From NCBI GenBank assembly GCA_020186115.1, contig WSYJ01000157.1:806001-870000 (forward strand): a DNA stretch of 64,000 bases. Reading direction: 5' to 3'. The position numbers were made by a program, and so were the translations under genes. This document shows positions 19,520 through 29,472 of the stretch, one piece after another; within the stretch, counting starts at the first letter, position 1, and the number at the start of each line of letters is the position of its first letter. The DNA comes from Histomonas meleagridis (Eukaryota; Parabasalia; Tritrichomonadida; Dientamoebidae). Under the pieces are notes generated by a model, which did no database searches, was not told the origin of the DNA, and saw nothing but the letters and a program-made list of their open reading frames with translations.

Positions 19520-19531
19520 AAACGGTTTAAT
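19520..19531 (+). promoter_or_regulatory. AAACGGTTTAAT motif upstream of the P-loop ATPase gene
   Basis: This 12-mer lies about 92 bp upstream of the ATG at 19623 and occurs identically 12 bp upstream of the DNAAF1 ATG. The AACGG core fits the consensus YAACKG of Myb proteins, which are a large regulator family in trichomonads. Assignment as a regulatory site is inference. Confidence 0.35.
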
Positions 19532-19622
19532 GATGTCACTTTTCTACTTTTGATAGTATCGTCATTAATTCTTTGCGCAAATAATTGACAAAGCATGCTA
19601 AATATTTAACTGGACGATAGCA

Positions 19623-20777
19623 ATGTCATCCCTTCGCAACAAATTAATTTTACTAATCGGAGCAGCAGTTCTCCTTGTTGCTGGTTACATAGCATACATG
19701 TATTCTGGTCAAACAATTACAGAACAATTTGAAGGTTCAATTCCATTTATTTGGAATAGAAATGTAAATTTAACAGTTGCTCAGTATACAGAAGCACGCC
19801 CATCACCTTATATCCTTCTCCTTGGAGGTGGCTATCAAAGTGGAAAATCTCGTCTAATTGAAGTTCTTGCGCAAGAAAAAATTGAAAATGGACGATTTGT
19901 TATTAAATTTGATGCTTCTGAAGCTAAAAGTTTTGAAGACCTTTGCACCCTTCTCAAGCTAGCCATTTCTAATGGTCTTACATATTACAAGATGTATGGT
20001 TCATCAAATTCACTTCTTAGGGCAGCTGAAAAGCTTGATTCTTCAGGCAAAAGTACTGCCACCAATTCAGGAGCAGCAATTTCCAAGATATATTCCATTT
20101 TCTCTTCGTTAATTGATTCCATTGATCTTCCACATTTTTCTACTCAACAAGCCCAAAAATTCTTCAAATACCTTGAGTTAATCTCCGAGAACCTTAAGCC
20201 CATTATCATGATTCACAATTACGATTTCATCAAATCACTTGATTCACCTCTTATCCCACGAATTCTTGACTCACTATCATCCTACCTCTCCCGTCGTAAC
20301 AACTATGAGCAAACCATACCAGTTATTCTTGAAATCAAGAATTCGTTATCACTTATCAATTTAACCAACCCAACAATTTTCGGCTATTTTGAGATGCCAG
20401 AGCTTGAGAACACGCAACACCATTACACTACCGAGTACCAAATCTTCACAGCGCCGCAATTAAAGAAAATCATAAACGCATTCGGCGCACATTCCGGTGC
20501 AATTGCGAAAGTGTTTGAGGACAGAAGATTCGGAATCCAAATCGAAGATTCGATAGCCAACCAAATCAACAAAATAACGCGCGTCGTAAAGGCGGCGACA
20601 ATCGGAGCTGACGAAAACAGCACAAAAATAATTTGCGCAAAGGAAAACGTGGACGTGAACGAAGTGAATGCGGAGAAGCTTCGGCCGCTGTTCGATGAGG
20701 AAATGATATACGTGACAAAGTCATTGGAGATCAAGTTCGCTAACAAAGCGGTGAGAAACGCATTGTGTAAAGAATGA
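19623..20777 (+). CDS. Membrane-anchored P-loop ATPase
   Basis: The 384-residue protein begins with a single hydrophobic helix (residues ~8-26, LILLIGAAVLLVAGYIAYM) followed by a soluble ATPase domain. A Walker A motif (GGGYQSGKS, residues 68-76) is clear, and a Walker B-like strand KPIIMIHNYD occurs near residue 200. The arrangement resembles STAND/AAA-type ATPases of the ATPase_2 group, common in archaea and bacteria, but the usual acidic Walker B end is atypical. With one N-terminal anchor, the ATPase would face the cytosol or organelle interior. Base composition rises in GC toward the 3' end (after ~20400). The specific role is unknown. Confidence 0.65.
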   Translation: MSSLRNKLILLIGAAVLLVAGYIAYMYSGQTITEQFEGSIPFIWNRNVNLTVAQYTEARPSPYILLLGGGYQSGKSRLIEVLAQEKIENGRFVIKFDASEAKSFEDLCTLLKLAISNGLTYYKMYGSSNSLLRAAEKLDSSGKSTATNSGAAISKIYSIFSSLIDSIDLPHFSTQQAQKFFKYLELISENLKPIIMIHNYDFIKSLDSPLIPRILDSLSSYLSRRNNYEQTIPVILEIKNSLSLINLTNPTIFGYFEMPELENTQHHYTTEYQIFTAPQLKKIINAFGAHSGAIAKVFEDRRFGIQIEDSIANQINKITRVVKAATIGADENSTKIICAKENVDVNEVNAEKLRPLFDEEMIYVTKSLEIKFANKAVRNALCKE

Positions 20778-21362
20778 ATAATATTATTGTAATGAAATTT
20801 TTGTTTATGCAGCTGCTTGTACACATATAAGTAAAAGGTATTTAACATTTTGTTGACTTAATATGAATACGATTCCACCAGCAAGTTATTCACTAAAGTC
20901 TCAAATGCATTTGCATCATTTTAAGTTGGCCTGTTTTTATTGGTAATGGAATGATATTGTTTCTATTATATATATAAAATTAGTTTTAAAATTTCAAAAC
21001 GGTCAAAAATTGAATGCGATTTCACGTACCTCGAAAAATAGATTATCTTGAAAATAATGAAAGACTTAAAAACACTTAATAATTAAAATTTCTATCATAA
21101 TTTAAAAAAATAATTGATTTAATGATAATTGATAAAGATATTTAAAATAGAAGTAAAACTTGTATATAACAAAATTTTTTATAGTGACAACAAGAATCAC
21201 CCAATAAAAGTAATGACAATTATGAAATTCTTTTTCCAAATGACAAACCAAGAATTTGGCGTAAGGATATTGAACAGAATTAATTAAACATAAAATTTTA
21301 TTGTTTCGAAAATTACACAATTGATTACGTAGAATTACCATTCAAAACAGATAATTTTTCGT
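20778..21362. other. Intergenic region
   Basis: About 585 bp between convergent genes. A 79-codon minus-strand frame at 21102-21341 is Phe/Tyr/Ile-rich and lacks features of a real protein. Nothing else was recognised. Confidence 0.45.
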
Positions 21363-24300
21363 TTATTCAAACACTTGAATTTTGGTTAGTCGGTCAGTCA
21401 TTCGCTTCACTTCCATTGTCCTTCCTTGCTTCGCTAATGTTTCCTTTACTATTTCTATTGTCTCTGTCAGATCGTGTTGCTTCAGCCACGCCGTCAGTTG
21501 CACAAAATGCTCGTCGATCATTGTTTCTGTTGCTTGTTCTATTGCCTCCTTCACAATGTAACTAAAGACGGAGTCTTTATCGAAACCGAACTGCAATGCC
21601 TCATCGAAATGTCCTGCCTTTAGTAAAGTCATCAAAACTTTACTGCGCTGCTTAATATCAATGATATATGCACCCATTTCCGCTGCAAATTGCGCAAATC
21701 CGGATTTACACAACTTATCAACAATTTCATCCCATTTCAAATATTGATCATTAATCCGTAAGCCGTCGAGTTGACATGTGCTTTCAGAAGAAATTAAGTT
21801 GAAAAATATCGATATGACTATGTTATGTTGAGTCCTAAAAGGTTTGGACCTTCGAGGATTAGTTAACATCTCATTAACGGGCAACGAGAGAACGTTAATG
21901 AATAAATCTTTGAAAATCTGATCGTCGGCAAAATCGGGAAAAGTGCCAAAGAAACGGTCGATGTTTTGTAGTATGAACTTTTTCTTATATTTGATTAAGT
22001 TGTCTGTGATTTGGATTAATAATTGTTTATCATTAATCTTATAGTTAATGCATAATTCAAATAAAACAGGATATGCACCTGATGATAAATTTTCTGTGTT
22101 TATAAGTTTTTGTATTGTTTCATTTACATTCATCGGATCAAAATCTGAAATTTCGGATTTGATTCCATAAACTTCAAGTTTACTAGCATAATATAATGCT
22201 GAGTTTAATTGAATAATAAAATCAAATTTATCCGAAAAAATTTGTCTGATGAATGAAACATCTGTAAATGATAAAAGACATAATATAGCTTTATGTCTAG
22301 TTCTAAATGAAATATTTTCATCTTCTACAATCTTTAAAAGACATTCTGCTGTGGATTGAGTTGGTAAAGATCTTAAAACAAAAATGCATTTTTGAATACA
22401 GACCTGATCGTCTTTGGCGGTTACCTCGGATTGAATTTCTGTGAAAATTGATTCTGTTTCTTGTACACTTTTTGAATTGTTATCGTTCAGCCAATTCTGA
22501 ACGAGTTCAAATTTCAGTTCATCGAAATCAATTTCATAACGATTTGCAATTTTCTTCGTAAGTTCATGGATTTTAGCACCTAATTTTTCATATAATTGAG
22601 TTTTGGTATATATTTCTGTAATTAAATATTTCGGATTTGAAGTAAATTTGTTATCTAAAAATGTCTTAAGTCCGAAAGAAGTTAAATCGAAAATTGTTTC
22701 TCTTGTTTTCATTAAATCGATTCGATTTATGAATTTATAAAATTGTAGTTCCGAAGAATGTGTTAATTTGTTTGGAAATGCTTCAATTAATTTCGAATAT
22801 GATTCTTCTTTGTTATTTAATTGTTCAATAAATGGTTTATATTCTTCGAAATTCGGCGAATTCATTTTATTGATCATTAAGTTTAAATAAAGTTCATCAC
22901 TTGGGACAGATAAAAGTGATGCAACTTGTAACAATTCATTAATGTTTTCAAGTGATAATGAATCATTTAAAACTTCTTTTGGATTTTCTAATAAGAAATG
23001 AAAATCAATTGAATGATTATATGATGCATATAAATGTTTTAAGATTTGTGTTTCAACAGTTTCATCTATTCCTAGTCTTGATAACTCTAAATCAATAAAA
23101 TAAAGTCGAGTATAAAGTATACCCGACGTAGACCGTTTAGATTCCATCAAATAATCAATAACGGTCTCCTTATCATAAAATTGAATGAGCGATACGGTTT
23201 CAATGAAATCTTCAGAAAAGGTTGAAGACATTTTTTTGATAAAATCTTCTTTAGATTGAAGATCAGGTGTATTAATTTCACCTGGAAAAGCAATATTTAA
23301 AAATCCTATATCATTAACATCTTTCAATAATTCAATAATTTTTGAGTTTTCATTATTTTTAAGATTTGAAATAATTTGACTTTTTTGTAAATCATTCAAT
23401 TTATCTGATGTATAAATTCCTTTTAAAATATGAATTAGAAATATAATATTTAACAATTCGACACTATTTGCTACATCAATTGTGTTGATTAAAGCATTAT
23501 AAATTAATATACAAATTTCATTTATATTTTCCGTTTCTATATTAAATATAATTTGTTTGACAAATCTTAAAAAATTATCAAAATTTGATCTTGTTACATA
23601 TTGGATTACATATGGAATTATTTTCACACAACATTTCTTAATTTCGAATATTATATCAAATATCTCATTCTCATTAAACTTAAATATTTGTATAAGTTCT
23701 ATAAAATAAGAAGCACCTTTCAATTCCAATAATTCTATGAATAACTTCTTTTTGTCCTCAAAAAGTTGAAATGATTCATAAGTGACAATCACTCCGAACT
23801 TTTTGGATAGTGTATAAATGGATGAAATGTCACTAAACACTGTGTAATGCTCAAGCTTCTTAGCATATTCATCAGGAAATGGTGGATCACCATTCCCAAG
23901 TTGTGATAATGATGTGTATATGATTAACTTGTGGCCAACGTTTGATGTTGTGGATTTTGGAGATAAACGATACAAATCCAAATATAACGGAGAACGCTCT
24001 GTTGGCTTGCCGACATTTGCAAAGCCAATGGATGGAGAACGACCAACCCGTTGCTGTTGTTGACGTTTGGGTTTTTGTTTAGATGTATCAATATATCGAC
24101 TTGGATCAGGAACAAAATCAACATTAATGCGCTTAGCAAATTCGATGATGGTCTGAATTTCACTCTCAGAGGTAAATGTGATGTTCCGAAGGGCATTTTT
24201 CTTTTCATCAGTTTGATCAATATATTTAAGAATGATCTCAAGTTTTTGTTCAACAGGCCATTCCTTTTGCGCAAGAGTGGAAGTGATGATGGGTTGAATT

Positions 24301-25055
24301 AAAATGTTATTGATGGTACAAAAGGGAATAATTTGTGTTTTTAAAGTATTGGTATATCGTTCAACAGAGTCACACGATGACCCATTAAGAAGCCTCTTGA
24401 CAAATTCAGGCTTTGCTAGACGTTCATAAGAAGCAAAACTGACTTTTAATTTAATATCCATTAATTCACGCATGGAACTACGAAGCGAAAGAAGCTTAAC
24501 CCATGCTTCATCAAAGCTCATTGGAGCTGTTTGTGGTACTATTTTTCTGTATTCTTCATAGATTTCATCATTATGTTTACGAGTATCAAGAATGTTTGGA
24601 TCACCTGTAATATAATCACTAAATGCTACATTAAGAAAGTGATAGGCATAACGAACATCTTCTATTTTGAGCATATGGCGAACAATCCATTGAATTGGTA
24701 ATTTCACAATCATCTGTTCAAAAAATGGTAAATATGACTTTGGAGTAGACCTTAATTCTTTAATAGAATCAAATGACTTTAGAAAAAAGGGCATAATTGA
24801 AGGATGCCTTCTAAATAATAGTAATATCTTGAATATTGGAAGTGTTTTGATTGACCTTGAAAGGTGTTGAACAAGATCTACCGATTTAAATTCTTCCCAA
24901 TCTTTCGAGCTACCCTTTGGATTTAATAATAAAAATGTTCGAAACAAGTGATGTTCGGCCTTTTTATCTGGAGTACTTAGTGATGCTTCAATTTCCTCAA
25001 GGGATGGTTCGCTTTTTGGTTGACAATCATCGGTAAAATCCCCTTGGTCTGCCAT
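21363..25055 (-). CDS. Giant alpha-solenoid protein, Rod/KNTC1-like
   Basis: The 1230-residue protein starts with an acidic, Ser-rich N-terminus, contains a basic Gln/Arg/Ser linker around residues 330-350, and is otherwise a long helical solenoid. The C-terminal third has a stretch, RTRHKAILCLLSF, then ALYYASKLEVYGI, then PVLFELCINYKINDKQLL, whose order matches Rod/KNTC1, where FRxRALRCLL, YLAELEALNI and ALCLDYQIYDPQLW occur in succession. Rod is the scaffold of the RZZ complex at kinetochores; the related NBAS/Sec39 tethering proteins are an alternative. No beta-propeller is seen at the N-terminus, unlike animal Rod. An AAACGGT motif sits 19-25 bp upstream of the ATG on the opposite strand. 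Confidence 0.5.
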   Translation of the reverse strand: MADQGDFTDDCQPKSEPSLEEIEASLSTPDKKAEHHLFRTFLLLNPKGSSKDWEEFKSVDLVQHLSRSIKTLPIFKILLLFRRHPSIMPFFLKSFDSIKELRSTPKSYLPFFEQMIVKLPIQWIVRHMLKIEDVRYAYHFLNVAFSDYITGDPNILDTRKHNDEIYEEYRKIVPQTAPMSFDEAWVKLLSLRSSMRELMDIKLKVSFASYERLAKPEFVKRLLNGSSCDSVERYTNTLKTQIIPFCTINNILIQPIITSTLAQKEWPVEQKLEIILKYIDQTDEKKNALRNITFTSESEIQTIIEFAKRINVDFVPDPSRYIDTSKQKPKRQQQQRVGRSPSIGFANVGKPTERSPLYLDLYRLSPKSTTSNVGHKLIIYTSLSQLGNGDPPFPDEYAKKLEHYTVFSDISSIYTLSKKFGVIVTYESFQLFEDKKKLFIELLELKGASYFIELIQIFKFNENEIFDIIFEIKKCCVKIIPYVIQYVTRSNFDNFLRFVKQIIFNIETENINEICILIYNALINTIDVANSVELLNIIFLIHILKGIYTSDKLNDLQKSQIISNLKNNENSKIIELLKDVNDIGFLNIAFPGEINTPDLQSKEDFIKKMSSTFSEDFIETVSLIQFYDKETVIDYLMESKRSTSGILYTRLYFIDLELSRLGIDETVETQILKHLYASYNHSIDFHFLLENPKEVLNDSLSLENINELLQVASLLSVPSDELYLNLMINKMNSPNFEEYKPFIEQLNNKEESYSKLIEAFPNKLTHSSELQFYKFINRIDLMKTRETIFDLTSFGLKTFLDNKFTSNPKYLITEIYTKTQLYEKLGAKIHELTKKIANRYEIDFDELKFELVQNWLNDNNSKSVQETESIFTEIQSEVTAKDDQVCIQKCIFVLRSLPTQSTAECLLKIVEDENISFRTRHKAILCLLSFTDVSFIRQIFSDKFDFIIQLNSALYYASKLEVYGIKSEISDFDPMNVNETIQKLINTENLSSGAYPVLFELCINYKINDKQLLIQITDNLIKYKKKFILQNIDRFFGTFPDFADDQIFKDLFINVLSLPVNEMLTNPRRSKPFRTQHNIVISIFFNLISSESTCQLDGLRINDQYLKWDEIVDKLCKSGFAQFAAEMGAYIIDIKQRSKVLMTLLKAGHFDEALQFGFDKDSVFSYIVKEAIEQATETMIDEHFVQLTAWLKQHDLTETIEIVKETLAKQGRTMEVKRMTDRLTKIQVFE

Positions 25056-25796
25056 GGTGCTCTTTGGGATGATAAACGGTCGACGTAAAATGGCATTGGC
25101 TGCCGCGGAAATTTGAACTGTCTATTCGTATCGTTTATTCCTTTTCAATAGTCATGTTTTTTTTGATTGAAATTTATAGAAAAGTAATTTGACTTTTTGA
25201 TTGATATCAATGATTTCCTTTCAATGGAAGTGTCAAAACTTTTTAAGGAAAAATTCTGCGTTTACAGCAGTTTAATTGAACCCAACAAATAGGGCACCCC
25301 AGTTTATATCAAGAAATTTGTCTGGTAAACAAAGCATACTTCCTGAAAAATACAAGCGGTGGGAAATGATATCAGCACAAATGACAATACGCACGCTGAC
25401 AATGTGTTGGTTTACAATTGGCAAAAGGAAAACAATCAAATTAATTTTTTTTCCATTTTTGTCTAGGTAAAAGTCAAATGACAGAAAGTAGTTTACATGA
25501 AAACCAATATTGAATTAAGATGCATATTTAATGCAAATCTTAATTAAAGATATTTAAATATAGAAATAAAAGAATTCTTTTAACAAACACTTTGATAAAT
25601 TCTTGTATTAAAGGCTTGGAAATCAATAAAAAGCAAAATCAAAATTTTAGTTCATTTTGTTTCAGATATTTAAAATGTCTGAATTCTTAACTTTGTAATA
25701 TAGGTAAGTTTTTGTTGTTTTTAGGTAAAACATTGTATGTATAGGGGAAAATTATAAAATATTTTTATTTATTTATTATTTTTCAAACTTAGTTAC
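25056..25796. other. Intergenic region
   Basis: About 740 bp between the promoter of the solenoid gene and the small polyproline gene. A 64-codon plus-strand frame (25276-25470) has no convincing protein features. The AAACGGT site at 25074-25080 is the only candidate element. Confidence 0.45.
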
Positions 25797-25910
25797 TTAA
25801 AGTTTTGGACATGCAGCTGGAGGAGGAGGTGGTGGTGGTGGTGGAGGTGGTGGTGGTCCTGAAGCTTCTTTAGCATTTCCTCCTTCTGGGGAGTCAGTTT
25901 CCTTGCACAT
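25797..25910 (-). CDS. Small polyproline protein (37 residues)
   Basis: A complete ATG-to-TAA frame encodes MCKETDSPEGGNAKEASG, then thirteen consecutive prolines, then AACPKL. The proline codons alternate CCA and CCT, which argues for selection on protein rather than simple repeat slippage. The surrounding region is AT-rich, so this GC-rich segment stands out. An AAACGGTTATATAAC sequence, the motif seen before other genes here, lies ~25 bp upstream of the ATG. Polyproline can bind profilin, SH3 or WW domains. It could also be the last exon of a longer gene; no upstream coding was seen. Confidence 0.45.
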   Translation of the reverse strand: MCKETDSPEGGNAKEASGPPPPPPPPPPPPPAACPKL

Positions 25911-26569
25911 TTGTGGTGTGGCCAAGGTTATATAACCGTTTCTTCAGATTTTTAAGAAGAGACAAAAATCCATTTTCAATACTTTAGAAAATAAAGCAGG
26001 CCCTAAACATTATGAGTAAAGTACTCAAAAGTAGTGTAACAATACCAATTAGACAAAAGCTTCCAGCTTTTCCTATAAAATCAGATAATCTGAAAAAAAC
26101 TCACAAAAGTTTCTCACCGTTAATCTACCGATGGTGTACTCCATCGGTGCTGACATATCAGAAACAAGAAAATTCAATAAAAAGTGGCAGCTGCCAATTC
26201 TTTGTTTAAATAAATATCTTGGCGATTACTAATCATGCCAATATGCCTAAATTAAAAATACTCTATTCGTTATTTTCTATATTTTTTTTATTCAACTGAA
26301 TTTTAGCCAAGAAAGATAAACAGATTCAATACTTTAAAAATTATATTGTTTCCCAGAAAAACAAGATGTTTTTTATTTTATTTTTTGTAAACCAATAGTT
26401 TTTTTCTCAAAATAATTGTTATTTTGATGAAACAATTTGTTGGTACTCATTTCACAAGATTCCGACAAACAGTTTCAGAAAAACATAAAATTTCCTCATA
26501 TGAATAAAAAAAGATTTTAAATCATATATGAAAATATATCTCAAAAAAAAACAAATAAATATTTCTCTC
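25911..26569. other. Intergenic region
   Basis: About 660 bp of AT-rich sequence. A 65-codon plus-strand frame at 26012-26209 shows no family features. Nothing else recognised. Confidence 0.4.
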
Positions 26570-28440
26570 TTAAATATTTTGATCATTAAACAAATCAGCT
26601 ATTCCTATATTAGCATTTTCTTGTGTTTTCATGATCATTGTCCAAAATGTTTTAAATAATTTCCAAACATTATGTTGAAATATCAAATCATTAAACTAAA
26701 ATATAAATAAAGAAAATAAATATCTTTAACATTAATATTATTTTCTTTATGTTCAAGTAATTTAACTGTTTCTGTATGACCATTTTTAGATGCTTTTATA
26801 AGTGCTGTTTCAAATTATTTAAATAATTTCCAAATATTGTTTTGAAATCCAAAAATATTAAAATAAATATCAAATAAAACAAATAAATATCTTTAGCATT
26901 AACATTAATTCCTTTTTGTTCAAGAAGTAATTTAACTGTTTCTGTATGACCATTTTTAGATGCTAATATAAGTGCTGTTTCAAATTATTTAAATAATTTC
27001 CAAATATTGTTTTGAAATTTTATATTATTAATATAAATTTTAAATAAAACAAATAAATATTTTTAGCATTAATATAAATTCCTTTATGTTCAAGAAGTAA
27101 TCTAACTATTTCTGTATGACCATTTGAAGATGCACTCATAAATGCTGTTTCAAATTATTTAAATAATTCCCAAATATTATTTTGAAATCCAAAAATATTA
27201 AAATAAATATCAAATAAAACAAATAAATATCTTTAGCATTAACATTAATTCCTTTTTGTTCAAGAAGTAATTTAACTGTTTCTGTATGACCATTTTTAGA
27301 TGCTAATATAAGTGCTGTTTCAAATTATTTAAATAATTCCCAAATATTGTTTTGAAATCCAAAAATATTAAAATAAATATCAAATAAAACAAATAAATAT
27401 CTTTAGCATTAACATTAATTCCTTTTTGTTCAAGAAGTAATTTAACTGTTTCTGTATGACCATTTTTAGATGCTAATATAAGTGCTGTTTCAAATTATTT
27501 AAATAATTTCCAAATATTGTTTTGAAATTTTATATTATTAATATAAATTTTTAAATAAAACAAATAAATATTTTTAGCATTAATATAAATTCCTTTATGT
27601 TCAAGAAGTAATCTAACTATTTCTGTATGACCATTTGAAGATGCACTCATAAATGCTGTTTCAAATTATTTAAATAATTCCCAAATATTATTTTGAAATC
27701 CAAAAATATTAAAATAAATATCAAATAAAACAAATAAATATCTTTAGCATTAATATCAATTCCTTTTTGTTTAAGAAATAATTTAACTATTTCTGTATTA
27801 CCGCTTGATTCTGCATGCATTAGTGCTGTTTCAAATTATTTAAATAATTCATAAATATTTATTTGAAATATAAAATCATTAAAATAAATATTAAATAAAA
27901 CAAATAAATATCTTTAGCATTAATATCAATTCCCTTTTGTTCAAGAAGTAATTTAACTATTTCTGTATAACCATTTATAGATGCTCTCATAAGTAATGTC
28001 CAAAATATTTTAAATAATTTCCGAATATTATTTTGAAATATGAAATTATTAAAATAAATTAGAAATACATTGCATAAATACAAAATCTAGTATTAACATC
28101 AATTCCCTTTTGTTCAAGAAGTAATTTAACTATTTCTGTATGACCTTTATCAGATGCAATCATAAGTGCTGTATTAAATAATTTAAATAATTTATAAATA
28201 TTATTTTGAAATATTAAATTATTAAAATAAATATTAAATAAAATAAATAAATATCTTTAGCATTAATATCAATTCCCTTTTGTTCAAGAAGTAGTTTAAC
28301 TATTTCTATATTACCTTCTGAAGATGCTTTTATAAGTACTGTTTTAAATTATTCAATTAATTTCCAAATATTATTTTGAAACATTAAATTATTATAATAA
28401 ATTCTAAATAAAACAAATAAATATCTTTAGCATTAATATC
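26570..28440 (-). repeat. Ankyrin-coding tandem array with ~80-nt out-of-frame spacers
   Basis: Eleven copies of a marker (complement of CTTTAGCATT and variants) lie at 28425, 28255, 28085, 27912, 27742, 27572, 27401, 27231, 27061, 26891 and 26724, spaced almost always 170 bp. Each unit holds a 90-bp block coding TALIxAS..GHTEIVKLLLEQKGI.INAKD, the trichomonad ankyrin repeat, and an ~80-bp AT-rich spacer that shifts the frame by two bases. The last unit is followed by a coding tail (ENANIGIADLFNDQNI) and a stop at 26570. Spacers share a palindromic AAATTATTTAAATAATTT. The blocks keep protein-level conservation, which suggests use as exons. Confidence 0.75.
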
Positions 28441-29472
28441 AATTTCTTTTTGTTCAAGTAAAAAGCTAATAATTTCGTAGTTTATGAAATTATTAGATAA
28501 AAATATTTCAAAAAGTTTTACTGCTGAATGATCGACAATTTTATTTTCATAAAGATATTTAAAGATATCATTTCGATGAAATTCAATTGCTATTTTATAT
28601 GCATCTTTAAACGATGAATGATTTTGCTCACATAAATGAATAATTTCTTCATTTCCACCTGCAATTGCATATATACCTGTGTTTTCTACTTTTGCACCAT
28701 TTAACAACAAATGTTTAAAACATTTTTCTGCAGAAAAGAATGCTGCATAATCAATTAATGAAACATTTTCTTTATTAATAAAAGAACATCTTTCATAAAG
28801 TGATGGTTTAATTATTTGATCAAAATCAAAATTTGTTTGTGATGATATTTCTTGAAGTTTTTCCATTTCATCATTTCGAATTATTTTTGCAATTTCATTC
28901 GGATTTTCTCCTTCTTCAATTAATTGTTTATGAAGTTTAAAATCGTTCTGTGAAAGTTCCTCAGAAATTTCATCGTAACGTTTATCAGACATATGATTTT
29001 GTAAAATATTTGGGAAATGATGCACAAAATAAAATGTATTTTTATTTTCGACCGATTTTGATGGAATTAAATTCATTTCAATCAATCTTTCAAGAATAAA
29101 ATATGATTCTTGTGAATCTATAGTAAGAAGAAAATCTATAAATGCATTAATCAATTCATAATTGCTTTTATTGATTTCTTTTTCTTTGATTTCAATCTGG
29201 TTCATGAAATCAAGACATAAATTAAGATATAAGTTAAAATCTTTTATGTGTGAAATAATTGAAAAATATATTAATCTAATGAAAATTAAGTTCGAACAAA
29301 ATGTAATATCATTATCATTTAACAACTTAATGGATGTTTCAATAGAATCAATTATGTTATCTTCATTCAAATTAAAAATAATTTCTTCGAGAGATTCTAA
29401 ATCTTTCAAATATTTCGATGGTGAATAACGAAGTGATTGATTAATTGTTTCCTGGCTAGAATTATTTCCCAT
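28384..29472 (-). CDS. DUF3447/ankyrin protein, N-terminal part
   Basis: From ATG 29472 (MGNNSSQETINQ) 362 codons are open. Residues ~20-190 are a helical N-terminal domain; from about residue 190 the DUF3447 block common in trichomonad ankyrin proteins is visible (NPNEIAKIIRND, SLYERCSFIN, SLIDYAAFF, CFKHLLLNGA, EFHRNDIFKYLYENK). The frame ends just after the first ankyrin unit at INAKD; what follows (IYLFY...) is spacer read-through. The protein probably continues with the ankyrin units at 26570-28380 if the spacers are removed. The MGNNSS start could be N-myristoylated (Gly2). These proteins form one of the largest families in trichomonads and have no proven function. Confidence 0.8.
   Translation of the reverse strand: MGNNSSQETINQSLRYSPSKYLKDLESLEEIIFNLNEDNIIDSIETSIKLLNDNDITFCSNLIFIRLIYFSIISHIKDFNLYLNLCLDFMNQIEIKEKEINKSNYELINAFIDFLLTIDSQESYFILERLIEMNLIPSKSVENKNTFYFVHHFPNILQNHMSDKRYDEISEELSQNDFKLHKQLIEEGENPNEIAKIIRNDEMEKLQEISSQTNFDFDQIIKPSLYERCSFINKENVSLIDYAAFFSAEKCFKHLLLNGAKVENTGIYAIAGGNEEIIHLCEQNHSSFKDAYKIAIEFHRNDIFKYLYENKIVDHSAVKLFEIFLSNNFINYEIISFLLEQKEIDINAKDIYLFYLEFIIII

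Noticed and set aside
21102-21341. 79-codon minus-strand frame
   Set aside because: Phe/Tyr/Ile-rich composition typical of AT-rich noise, with no motif and no neighbour context.
26570-28440. Standard GT-AG introns between ankyrin units
   Set aside because: The GT at spacer position 9 is absent in some copies, and the only AG near the 3' end lies inside the next unit in the wrong phase; no canonical pair restores the frame.
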